DNA of 31,490 nt from Kocuria sp. p3-SID1428 (lineage in GTDB: Bacteria > Actinomycetota > Actinomycetes > Actinomycetales > Micrococcaceae). Within the stretch, counting starts at the first letter, position 1; every line of letters begins with the position of its first letter. The position numbers and the translations under genes were made by a program. The DNA is taken from the NCBI RefSeq assembly GCF_025149945.1, contig NZ_JALXVH010000031.1, positions 1 to 31,490 on the forward strand, given 5' to 3'. Below the pieces are notes generated by a model. That model saw only the letters and a program-made list of their open reading frames with translations, had not been told where the DNA came from and did not search any database. Below are positions 14,758-21,326 of this stretch, piece after piece.

Positions 14758-16281
14758 TCAGTGGCCGGCGCCCAGACCACCCGTGAGGCGGGCGTGGAAC
14801 GCGGTGGTGACCTCGTCCATGCCGACGAACTCCACGGTCTTGCCATGCTGCTCGTACTTCGTCTCGATCGCGTCCAGGGCCGCCACGGTCGAGGCGTCCC
14901 AGACGTGGGAGCGCGCGAAGTCGACGACCACGTGCTCGGGGTCGGCCGCGTAGTCGAACATGGTGGTCAGATCGTTGCTGGAGGCGAAGAGCAGCTGGCC
15001 CTCGACCGTGTAGTGGGCGACCTGGGTGCCCTCCCGCTCGACGATCTCGCGCCTGACCTCGACCAGGTGGGCGACCCGTCGCACGAACATCACGGAGGCC
15101 ACGAGCACGCCCACGATGACGCCGATGGCCAGGTTGTGCGTGGCGACGACGACCGCGACGGTGATCGCCATGACGGCCGTCTCGCTCTTGGGCATCCGCC
15201 GCAGGGTGGAGGGCCTGATCGAGTGCCAGTCGAAGGTGCCGACCGAGACCATGATCATCACCGCCACCAGCGCGGCCATGGGGATGATCGCCACCAGGTC
15301 GCCGAGCACCACGATGAGGATCAGCAGGAAGACGCCGGCGAGGAAGGTCGAGATGCGCGTGCGCGCGCCCGAGGCCTTCACGTTGATCATGGTCTGCCCG
15401 ATCATGGCGCAGCCGCCCATGCCGCCGAAGAGGCCCGAGGCCACGTTCGCCACGCCCTGCCCCCAGGACTCGCGGGTCTTGTTCGAGCGCGTCTCGGTGA
15501 TGTCGTCGACGAGCTTGGCGGTCATGAGCGACTCCATCAGGCCCACGAGCGCCATCGCCAGCGCGAAGGGACCGATGATCGTCAGCGTCTCCCAGGTCAG
15601 TGGGACGTTCGGGATGAACAGCTCGGGAAGGCTGCGGGGCAGCTCGCCCTTGTCGCCCACGGCCGGCACGTCGATGGCCAGGGCCACCACGACGGCGGTG
15701 ATCAGCACGATCGACACCAGCGGCGCCGGAACGACCCTGGTGAGCCGCGGCATGAAGACCAGGATCACGAGTCCGATCGCCACCAGCGGGTAGACCGCCC
15801 ACGGGACGTCGATGAGCTCGGGGACCTGGGCCATGAAGATCAGGATCGCCAGCGCGTTCACGAATCCGACCATCACGCTGCGCGGCAGGAACCGCATCAG
15901 CCTGGCCACACCGAGCACCGCGAGCAGGATCTGCAGCACGCCCGCCAGCAGCACCGTCGCGATGAAGTACTCCATGCCGTAGTCGCGGACCACGGGCGCG
16001 ACCACCAGGGCGACCGCTCCCGTGGCGGCGCTGATCATGGCGGGACGGCCGCCGACGAAGGCGATGGTCACCGCCATGATGAACGACGAGAACAGGCCCA
16101 CCTTGGGGTCGACCCCGGCGATGATCGAGAACGAGATCGCCTCGGGGATCAGGGCCAGAGCCACGACCAGCCCGGCGAGCACCTCGCGCGTGAGGATCCG
16201 CGGGTTCCGCAGCGCGGTGAGCACCGAGGGCGCCGAGTGCTGTCCGCTGCGCTCGGCGGCGGAGGTGGTCGCAGTCGTCAT
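14758..16281 (-). CDS. SulP-family anion permease with STAS domain
   Basis: A 507-residue transporter. The transmembrane core (about residues 25-390, ten or more helices) carries SulP hallmarks: an early ALIPEAISFSIIAGVDP segment, GGRPAMISAATGA in the third helix, FVNALAI, and GMGGCAMIGQTMINVKASGARTR. Residues about 405-500 form a short STAS domain (VVVDFARSHVWDASTVAAL). Family members move sulfate, bicarbonate or C4-dicarboxylates; the branch with this layout includes bicarbonate carriers, so sulfate is not assured. GGAG lies 10 bases before the ATG, and a three-codon ATG-ACT-TCA-TGA mini-frame ends by overlapping the start codon. The leader is about 130 bases long. The gene is flanked by repeat copies A and B. 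Confidence 0.92.
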   Translation of the reverse strand: MTTATTSAAERSGQHSAPSVLTALRNPRILTREVLAGLVVALALIPEAISFSIIAGVDPKVGLFSSFIMAVTIAFVGGRPAMISAATGAVALVVAPVVRDYGMEYFIATVLLAGVLQILLAVLGVARLMRFLPRSVMVGFVNALAILIFMAQVPELIDVPWAVYPLVAIGLVILVFMPRLTRVVPAPLVSIVLITAVVVALAIDVPAVGDKGELPRSLPELFIPNVPLTWETLTIIGPFALAMALVGLMESLMTAKLVDDITETRSNKTRESWGQGVANVASGLFGGMGGCAMIGQTMINVKASGARTRISTFLAGVFLLILIVVLGDLVAIIPMAALVAVMIMVSVGTFDWHSIRPSTLRRMPKSETAVMAITVAVVVATHNLAIGVIVGVLVASVMFVRRVAHLVEVRREIVEREGTQVAHYTVEGQLLFASSNDLTTMFDYAADPEHVVVDFARSHVWDASTVAALDAIETKYEQHGKTVEFVGMDEVTTAFHARLTGGLGAGH

Positions 16282-16423
16282 GAAGTCATGTCTCCAGGGT
16301 CAGGTGCTCGGATACGGCCTCCCGAGGGCGAGGGGATCTAGCGCGCCCGACGATGCCCCTCGTGGAGGCTGCGGAGACGGGGCGATGCCCGCCGGGCCAT
16401 GCGGGCACAAGCGTCGCACCCTA
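16282..16423 (-). promoter_or_regulatory. Promoter and structured leader of the SulP gene
   Basis: TAGGGT on the minus strand at 16418-16423 predicts a start near 16411 and a leader of about 130 bases. The leader contains GCCCGC/GCGGGC (16388-16410 region) and other GC-rich inverted segments. No known riboswitch was recognised. The region 16282-16581 holds no gene; its other half is repeat copy B. Confidence 0.35.
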
Positions 16424-16470
16424 GCCTGGCGCGGGAATCGCTGTCGAGCCGATCTCAGCGCATCACACCT

Positions 16471-16581
16471 GCCGAGATCAGGCCTCCGTGCGCGATCGGT
16501 GCCGAGATCGGGCTTCCGTGCGCAGATTCCGCGATTCCGCGCATTCTGGCGGGATCTCGGCTTGTCGGCCGCACGGAAGCG
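16471..16581. repeat. Interspersed repeat family 1, copy B
   Basis: A half-arm at 16471-16493 precedes a core at 16501-16581. The core matches copy C at about 76 of 81 positions with no gaps, in the same orientation. It ends exactly where the ASCH gene's stop codon begins (16582). Confidence 0.85.
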
Positions 16582-17040
16582 TCAGTTGGGCGGAAGCGGG
16601 TGCACCAGCGTGAACCGCTCGCAGACCACCGGCATCTGATCGTCGAAGCCTCGGCCGCCCGGGGAGTGCTGACGCCAGAACTGCTCATGGACAGCGCGCC
16701 AGTGGGCCAGGGACCGGTCACCCTCCCCTTCGGCGTGCGCGTGCTCCGCGTCGACCCCGCGGAGGGGGACCACGTGCACGTCGGTCGCGAGGATCACAGC
16801 GCGCGGCTCACCGCGACCGTCCAGGACGATGCTCAGACCTCCCGCTGTCGGCAGCGGCTCGCCTTCGGCCTCGTAGTCCCACAGCGATGACGCGGTTGCC
16901 GACTTGATTCCAGCGAGCACCAGAGCCAGAAGCTCGTCGGCCTGCGTGGGTTCGGCACCGAAGGCCCATGCCTCCGGCACTTGCTCAGGCAACCCGGCGA
17001 CCTCAGCCCGGACGCCCCTCCAATAGGGCATCAGGTCCAT
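16582..17040 (-). CDS. ASCH-domain protein
   Basis: A 152-residue protein covering one ASCH domain. The family pocket motif appears as VLAGIKSATASSLWDYEAEGEPLP (about residues 41-64), with the conserved Gly-x-Lys and following Thr/Ser; a DVHVVPL strand and an acidic SLAHWRAVHEQFW segment follow, as in YqfB-like ASCH proteins. Members bind RNA or nucleoside ligands; some hydrolyse N4-acetylcytidine. The specific role here is unknown. The ATG at 17040 is preferred because AGGAAAG lies 8-11 bases upstream; a GTG three codons earlier is too close to it. The reading frame is bounded on both sides by repeat copies B and C. Confidence 0.85.
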   Translation of the reverse strand: MDLMPYWRGVRAEVAGLPEQVPEAWAFGAEPTQADELLALVLAGIKSATASSLWDYEAEGEPLPTAGGLSIVLDGRGEPRAVILATDVHVVPLRGVDAEHAHAEGEGDRSLAHWRAVHEQFWRQHSPGGRGFDDQMPVVCERFTLVHPLPPN

Positions 17041-17055
17041 GCTGTTCACTTTCCT

Positions 17056-17141
17056 GCCGAGATCCCGCTTCCGTGCGCAGATCCGGCGATTCCGCGCATT
17101 CTGGCGGGATCTCGGCTGGTCGGCCGCACGGAAGCGGGATC
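17056..17141. repeat. Interspersed repeat family 1, copy C
   Basis: Arm GCCGAGATCCCGC (17056-17068) is the exact reverse complement of GCGGGATCTCGGC (17104-17116), and GATCCCGCTTCCGTGCG (17061-17077) is the exact reverse complement of CGCACGGAAGCGGGATC (17125-17141). The two left arms overlap, so the two hairpins exclude each other. The edge of the repeat lies 15 bases from the ASCH start codon. Confidence 0.85.
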
Positions 17142-17174
17142 GCGACGAGCGAACGCGCGCTCAGTGGCGGCGAA

Positions 17175-18176
17175 TCACCACTCCAGGGCCATCTTGCCCA
17201 GGTGAGACTGCCCGCCCATGAGCTCGCAGGCCCTCGCCAGGTCGGTCATGGGCAAGGTCTGATCCAGCACCGGCCGGATGCCTAGGCCGTCCATGGCGGT
17301 CACGAACTCCTGCTGCGTGGCCCGCGAGCCCACCAGCACGCCGTGCAGGCGCACCTGCTTGGTCATCAGCAGCGCAGTGGGGATCTCGCCGTTGCCGCCG
17401 GCGACCACGCCGATCAGCGAGATCACCCCGCCCGGCTTCACGGCGCGCAGCGACTGCGGCAGGGTCTGCGCACCGGCCGATTCCAGGACGATGTCCGCCC
17501 CGCCGGTCTGCTTCTTGATCGTGCGGCCCCACTCGGGGTCGTCGTTGTAGTTCACGGTGATGTCTGCACCGAGCTCGCGAGCGCGAGCGAGCTTCTCATC
17601 CGACGAGGACGTGATCGCCACCGTGGCACCCATGGCCTTGGCGATCTGCAGCGCCAGGATCGAGACGCCCCCGGTGCCCAGCAGGGCCACGGTCTGCCCG
17701 GGCTTCAGCCCGCCCTCGGTCACCAGGCAGCGCCACGCGGTGGCGCCTGCGGTGGTGATGGTCGCGGCCTCGGGGTGGGTCCACCCCTCGGGCGCTGCAG
17801 TGAACCAGCTCGCCGGACGCACCACGGACTCACGGGCATAGCCGTCCACCCCGTCGCCCGGGGAGCTCGAGAAGGAGGACTCGACGTCATCGCCGGACTG
17901 CCAGAACGGGAAGAACACGGAGACCACATGGTCGCCGACCGCGAACTCGTCGACACCCTCGCCGACCTCCGCGACCACGCCGGAGGCATCCGCCAGGGGC
18001 ACGCGATCCTCGTTCGGGGGCATGTCGCCGGAGATCACCATGTAGTCGTGGAAGTTCAGGCTCGAGGCCTTCACGTCCACACGGATCTCACCGGGGCCGG
18101 GAGCTCCGGGCTCGTCGACGTCGTCGAGGCGCAGGTTCTCCAGACCGCCGCCGGCGGGGACGATGAACTGCTTCAT
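17175..18176 (-). CDS. NAD(P)-dependent medium-chain reductase, quinone oxidoreductase-like
   Basis: A 333-residue MDR-superfamily protein. The N-terminal GroES-like part has ASSLNFHDYMVISGDMP and a GVVAEVGEGV turn; the Rossmann part has the LGTGGVSILALQIAK dinucleotide loop (about residues 165-180) and a downstream VLESAGAQTLPQSL segment. The Cys cluster of the structural zinc lobe is absent and no clear zinc-ligand set is visible, favouring the zinc-free quinone reductase group. These enzymes reduce quinones or enones with NAD(P)H. AGGAG lies 8-9 bases before the ATG at 18176, which is preferred to an earlier in-frame start. It is divergent from the intact PhzF gene and not obviously tied to the ASCH gene downstream. 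Confidence 0.9.
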   Translation of the reverse strand: MKQFIVPAGGGLENLRLDDVDEPGAPGPGEIRVDVKASSLNFHDYMVISGDMPPNEDRVPLADASGVVAEVGEGVDEFAVGDHVVSVFFPFWQSGDDVESSFSSSPGDGVDGYARESVVRPASWFTAAPEGWTHPEAATITTAGATAWRCLVTEGGLKPGQTVALLGTGGVSILALQIAKAMGATVAITSSSDEKLARARELGADITVNYNDDPEWGRTIKKQTGGADIVLESAGAQTLPQSLRAVKPGGVISLIGVVAGGNGEIPTALLMTKQVRLHGVLVGSRATQQEFVTAMDGLGIRPVLDQTLPMTDLARACELMGGQSHLGKMALEW

Positions 18177-18330
18177 GGTCGGACTCCTCTCGAACGGACC
18201 GCACGCGGGTCCGCGGTTGACTGTGCCTCCAGCCTGCCACCTACGGCCGACGTCGCAGAAGAGCCCATCCGCCCTCAGTACGACGATCGCCATGACCGCG
18301 CGGGGCCGTTGTGCCGTCCGAGCCCAGTGC

Positions 18331-18336
18331 CAGACT
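18331..18336 (+). promoter_or_regulatory. Putative leaderless promoter, intact PhzF gene
   Basis: CAGACT ends 7 bases before the ATG at 18344; TTGTGC 16 bases upstream of it would serve as a -35. Confidence 0.5.
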
Positions 18337-18343
18337 CACGACC

Positions 18344-19189
18344 ATGGTCGATTTCCGCTTCTCCCAGGTCGATGTCTTCTCCGGGGTCCCGCACGCCGGG
18401 AATCCGCTGGCCGTCGTGCACGATGCCGCCGAGCTCACTGACGAGCAGATGGCCCAGTTCGCGAGCTGGACCAACCTCTCCGAGACCGCTTTCCTGCTGC
18501 CGCCGGAGGACGAGCGAGCCGACTACCGCGTGCGGATCTTCACACCGCAGGAGGAGCTGCCGTTCGCCGGGCACCCCACCCTGGGCTCGGCACGCGCCTG
18601 GCTGGCGGCCGGCGGCGCACTGCGCCGGGACGGGACCATCGTCCAGGAATGCGGGGCGGGCCTGGTCACCGTCCTGTCGGACGACGACGGCCTCTCCTTC
18701 TCGGCCCCTCCCCTGCGCCGCAGCGGCGAGGTCGAGTCCTCGACGCTCGTCGTGGCCACCGAGGCGCTCGGGCTGAAGCCCGGCGATGTCCAGGGCGCCA
18801 ACTGGGTGGACAACGGGCCCGGGTGGCTGGGGATCGTGCTGGCGGATGCCAAGACCGTCCTGGCCCTGGAGCCGGATGCCGCCCTGATCGCGGAGCACGA
18901 TCTGCGCTTGGGCGTCTTCGGCCCGCATGAGCCGGGACGAGATGCCGACGTGGAGGTCCGCGCCTTCGTGCCCACGGAGCACGGCATGCGCGAGGACCCT
19001 GTGACGGGAAGCCTCCAGGCGGGCTTCGGGACATGGCTGATCCGCGCCGGCATGGCACCGGAGGAGTACACGGCGGCGCAGGGCACGGCGATCGGTCGCA
19101 GCGGACGGGTGCGCGTGCGCTCGGACGGTCAGGACGTGTGGGTCGGCGGGCCCGCGGAGGTCATGATCACCGGCATCGTGAGCTTCTGA
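18344..19189 (+). CDS. PhzF-family isomerase/epimerase
   Basis: A 281-residue protein with all family signatures: HAGNPLAVV (18-26), active-site E47 in LSETAFLLP, FAGHPTLGSA (75-84) with H77, and REDPVTGS (216-223) with D218. PhzF-fold enzymes catalyse isomerisation of trans-2,3-dihydro-3-hydroxyanthranilate in phenazine producers, but most members outside those clusters act on unknown small metabolites. There are no phenazine genes here, so the substrate is unknown. It is a paralogue of the degenerate protein at 9520-10359, about 8 kb away. It ends 4 bases before the DUF2200 gene's stop on the other strand. Confidence 0.9.
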   Translation: MVDFRFSQVDVFSGVPHAGNPLAVVHDAAELTDEQMAQFASWTNLSETAFLLPPEDERADYRVRIFTPQEELPFAGHPTLGSARAWLAAGGALRRDGTIVQECGAGLVTVLSDDDGLSFSAPPLRRSGEVESSTLVVATEALGLKPGDVQGANWVDNGPGWLGIVLADAKTVLALEPDAALIAEHDLRLGVFGPHEPGRDADVEVRAFVPTEHGMREDPVTGSLQAGFGTWLIRAGMAPEEYTAAQGTAIGRSGRVRVRSDGQDVWVGGPAEVMITGIVSF

Positions 19190-19193
19190 GACC

Positions 19194-19556
19194 TCAGCCG
19201 CGCAGGATCTTCTCGAGCGCCTTCCCCTTGGCCAGCTCATCGACCAGCTTGTCCATCCAGCGGACCTGCTGCATCAGCGGCTCCTCGATCTCCTCCACGC
19301 GGACACCGCACACCACGCCGGTGATCAGCTCGGCGCTCTCATTCAGCCGCGCCTGAGCGAAGAACTCCTCGAACGGCGTCTCCGCGTCCAGGTGGTGCTG
19401 GATCTCGGCGTCGTCGTAGCCGGTCAGCCAGGTGATGACCGCGTGCAGCTCCTCGCGGGTGCGGCCCTTCTTCTCGACCTTGGTCACGTAGTGCGGATAC
19501 ACCGAGGCGAACGGCATGGCGGCAACCCGCCGGAGGGTCTTCTGATCGGTCGTCAC
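19194..19556 (-). CDS. DUF2200-family protein
   Basis: A 120-residue protein that matches the DUF2200 family along its length: [20 protein letters not shown] near the start, [10 protein letters not shown] in the middle, [24 protein letters not shown] and the closing [20 protein letters not shown]. Function is unknown; the family is small, cytoplasmic and widely scattered in bacteria. The GTG at 19556 is chosen because TAGGGT lies 7 bases upstream (leaderless pattern); a later ATG (Met at about residue 13) begins the best-conserved part and is an alternative. Confidence 0.85.
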   Translation of the reverse strand: MTTDQKTLRRVAAMPFASVYPHYVTKVEKKGRTREELHAVITWLTGYDDAEIQHHLDAETPFEEFFAQARLNESAELITGVVCGVRVEEIEEPLMQQVRWMDKLVDELAKGKALEKILRG

Positions 19557-19563
19557 GCATCGC

Positions 19564-19569
19564 ACCCTA
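19564..19569 (-). promoter_or_regulatory. Putative leaderless -10 box, DUF2200 gene
   Basis: TAGGGT on the minus strand ends 7 bases before the GTG at 19556. Confidence 0.5.
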
Positions 19570-19654
19570 CCGACCGCACGGCTGGCAGCCGCACTGCCCC
19601 TCCCCTCCGCCGAGGCCGCACTTGGACAGTCCGCCGACCCCGATGGCGTGCGAA

Positions 19655-19735
19655 TGTGCGGCCCCAGCGGTGAAGGGATGCGGTGGTGCGGCTTCAAGAA
19701 TGAGGGGCTGCGGTGGTGCGGCCTCAGCGGGAGCG
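19655..19735. repeat. Short direct repeat array, about 30-base period
   Basis: TG(T/G)TGCGGC begins units at 19655, 19684 and 19714; each unit runs through a TCA- or CCA-containing middle to a (A/C)TGCGG end. The third unit is partial. The array fills the gap between the DUF2200 promoter and the stop of the alkyltransferase-like gene. Confidence 0.6.
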
Positions 19736-19739
19736 GCGC

Positions 19740-20297
19740 TCACGCCCAGGGTGACGGGCTGCCGGTGAGCACCGCTCGCTCGTGCTCGATCAGCATCCGC
19801 CGCACGGCCGACCGGGGGTCGGGCTCGCCGGTGCTGCCGTCTGCGCGAGTGACCCGGTGGACGGGCAGGAACAGCGGGACCTGGACCTCCGAGCACAGCG
19901 TTCCAGCGGCTCGGGCCGCGCCCGGACGACCCGCCTCCGCAGCCAGCTGCCCATAGGCCAGGGTCTGCCCATAGGGGATCTGCGCGATCCGCTCCCACGC
20001 ATCCCGACGAAAGCCGTCGGCCCCTCCCAGATCCACGGGGACCTCGAGCTCCTGCACGTCGCCGTCGAACCAGGCCTCGATCCGCTCCATGATCTCGGCC
20101 AGCGCGACCGGGTCGCGAGCGGGCGCTGCGCCGAGCCGGTCGCCGACCTCCACCAGAACCGTTTCCTCACGGGGCATCCCGGTGCCGTCGGGGGTGGAGA
20201 ACACGCTGCGCACCGCGCCGCCGGGGCCGATCACGATCAGGCCGTCACCGATCGGGGTCTCGACCCAGCTCCAGACGGGCTCAGGGGGCATGCGCAT
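19740..20297 (-). CDS. Alkyltransferase-like protein, Ogt/MGMT homologue lacking the active Cys
   Basis: A 185-residue homologue of O6-alkylguanine-DNA alkyltransferases. The C-terminal DNA-binding part is clear: IPYGQTLAYGQLAAEAG (107-123) with Y109, and GAARAAG (127-132) with the base-flipping Arg finger R129. The active-site motif, PCHRV in working enzymes, reads PVHRV (145-149); the codon is GTC, so this is not a single-base change from Cys. The Asn-Pro before it and the Gly-rich Lys segment after it are also changed. Alkyltransferase-like (ATL) proteins bind alkylated guanine without repair and usually have Trp in this place. A regulatory or lesion-marking role is possible. CAGGAT 6 bases before the ATG at 20297 supports that start. 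Confidence 0.85.
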   Translation of the reverse strand: MRMPPEPVWSWVETPIGDGLIVIGPGGAVRSVFSTPDGTGMPREETVLVEVGDRLGAAPARDPVALAEIMERIEAWFDGDVQELEVPVDLGGADGFRRDAWERIAQIPYGQTLAYGQLAAEAGRPGAARAAGTLCSEVQVPLFLPVHRVTRADGSTGEPDPRSAVRRMLIEHERAVLTGSPSPWA

Positions 20298-20303
20298 GCC
20301 CCG

Positions 20304-20309
20304 ATCCTG
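20304..20309 (-). promoter_or_regulatory. Putative leaderless -10 box, alkyltransferase-like gene
   Basis: CAGGAT on the minus strand ends 6 bases before the ATG at 20297. Confidence 0.4.
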
Positions 20310-20375
20310 GCACGACGAGACGCCGACATCAGAGTGCCGACGGGTCGCAGCCGGCACGCAGCCGGTCATCAGCCC

Positions 20376-20413
20376 TTGACGGCGCACCTCAAATTCAGGT
20401 TAGGCTCACCTCA
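20376..20413 (+). promoter_or_regulatory. DtxR/IdeR iron box over the promoter of the HugZ-like gene
   Basis: The 19 bases at 20395-20413 (TCAGGTTAGGCTCACCTCA) match the DtxR/IdeR consensus TTAGGTTAGGCTAACCTAA at 16 positions. TAGGCT inside it (20401-20406) is a fitting -10, with TTGACG at 20376-20381 as -35 (19-base spacing). An iron-loaded repressor bound here would block the polymerase, so the gene should be on in iron starvation. Confidence 0.8.
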
Positions 20414-20469
20414 TCGGTGGTGCGAAAGGCCCCGCCGCACCACCGCAAGACGACACCCCTGGAGCGATC

Positions 20470-21255
20470 ATGGCACCCAGCGAGAACGCCGAGACGGCCG
20501 CCCGTGCAGGCGACCCGGCGCAGGTCGTTCCGTGCCACCTGGACGTGGCCGCCGCCGACGCCTCGGCCCGCCTGCTCAACGGAGCCGGCCGGATGACGAT
20601 CTCCTGCCATGACGGCGCCCGCGGCCACCTCCTGGACACGTCCTTCCACGGCGCCGCCCAGGACGGCACCCGGTACATGGTGGTGTCCCCGCAGGAGGGG
20701 CAGTGGCCGCCCATGCCGATCGAGCGCCCGCAGCACGTCTCCATGACGATCACAGCGGAGGCCCCCGTGGCCGAGATCCGCATGACGGTCGCCGAGCTCA
20801 GCGGCCATGCCGTGGTCACCCGCTGCACGGAGGACGAGGAGACCGCACTGCTGTCCGAGGGGCCCCTGCCCAGCGAGATCGCCCGGACCTTCACCTGCTG
20901 GCCGGGCTCGCAGCTGTGGCGCGTGGAGCCCCTGCGCATGACGATCCACCACATCCCCGGGTGCCACATGCTGGATCGCGAGGCCCTGGCCCCGCGGCCG
21001 TCGTGGCCCGGTCCGGCGGAGGAGCTCGAGACCGTCGAGCTGCTGCGCTCCGAATGGGGTACGCACCTGACGGGCCTTCTCACCGAGCTTCGCCCGGCGT
21101 CGACGCCGACCGCCGAGCACCCAGACGCGCCGGGTGGCGTGCGCTGCGCCACGGGGCGCGCCTACCCGGTGTCCCTCTCCGACCGCGAGCTCACGCTCCT
21201 GCTGGTCGAGGGCCCCACCGCGACACCGTCGCGGTTCCCCTCCCCCACACCGTGA
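20470..21255 (+). CDS. HugZ/DUF2470-like haem-degradation protein, frameshifted near its end
   Basis: As sequenced, a 261-residue protein. Residues about 28-165 look like a flavin-reductase-type split barrel (ARLLNGAGRMTISCHDG, then DGTRYMVVSP and a VAEIRMTVAELSG strand), and about 190-260 like a DUF2470 domain (LLRSEWGTHLTGLLTEL, then YPVSLSDRELTLLLVEG). This is the order of HugZ-type haem oxygenases and related actinobacterial iron proteins. The DUF2470 end is lost: the frame closes at 21253, while the next frame continues with a typical ending to 21320. GGAG lies 6 bases before the ATG, and an iron box overlaps the promoter, in keeping with iron recovery from haem. Family assignment rests on pattern recall and is moderate. 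Confidence 0.7.
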   Translation: MAPSENAETAARAGDPAQVVPCHLDVAAADASARLLNGAGRMTISCHDGARGHLLDTSFHGAAQDGTRYMVVSPQEGQWPPMPIERPQHVSMTITAEAPVAEIRMTVAELSGHAVVTRCTEDEETALLSEGPLPSEIARTFTCWPGSQLWRVEPLRMTIHHIPGCHMLDREALAPRPSWPGPAEELETVELLRSEWGTHLTGLLTELRPASTPTAEHPDAPGGVRCATGRAYPVSLSDRELTLLLVEGPTATPSRFPSPTP

Positions 21256-21320
21256 GCTCCCCGGAGGAGTTCGCCGCGGCGCTCAGGGACGCGGTCAGCG
21301 CGTCCGCTGAAAACTGCTGA
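21242..21320 (+). other. Out-of-frame C-terminus of the HugZ-like gene
   Basis: One extra C in the CCCCC run at 21242-21246 would join the upstream frame to HTVSSPEEFAAALRDAVSAS, the usual close of a DUF2470 domain, giving about 283 residues. The restored stop at 21318-21320 lies just 6 bases from the convergent pirin stop, as expected for two intact neighbours. It may be a sequencing error or a real one-base deletion. Confidence 0.7.
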
Positions 21321-21326
21321 CGCCCC

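Noticed and set aside
14617..17141. CRISPR array or attachment sites
   Set aside because: The repeats are about 85 bases, contain internal palindromes, and are separated by whole genes and not by short unique spacers; no cas or integrase gene is nearby.
9520..19189. Phenazine biosynthesis cluster, from two PhzF homologues
   Set aside because: No phzA/B, D, E or G genes are present and the two PhzF-like genes stand apart; the family is broad and most members are unrelated to phenazines.
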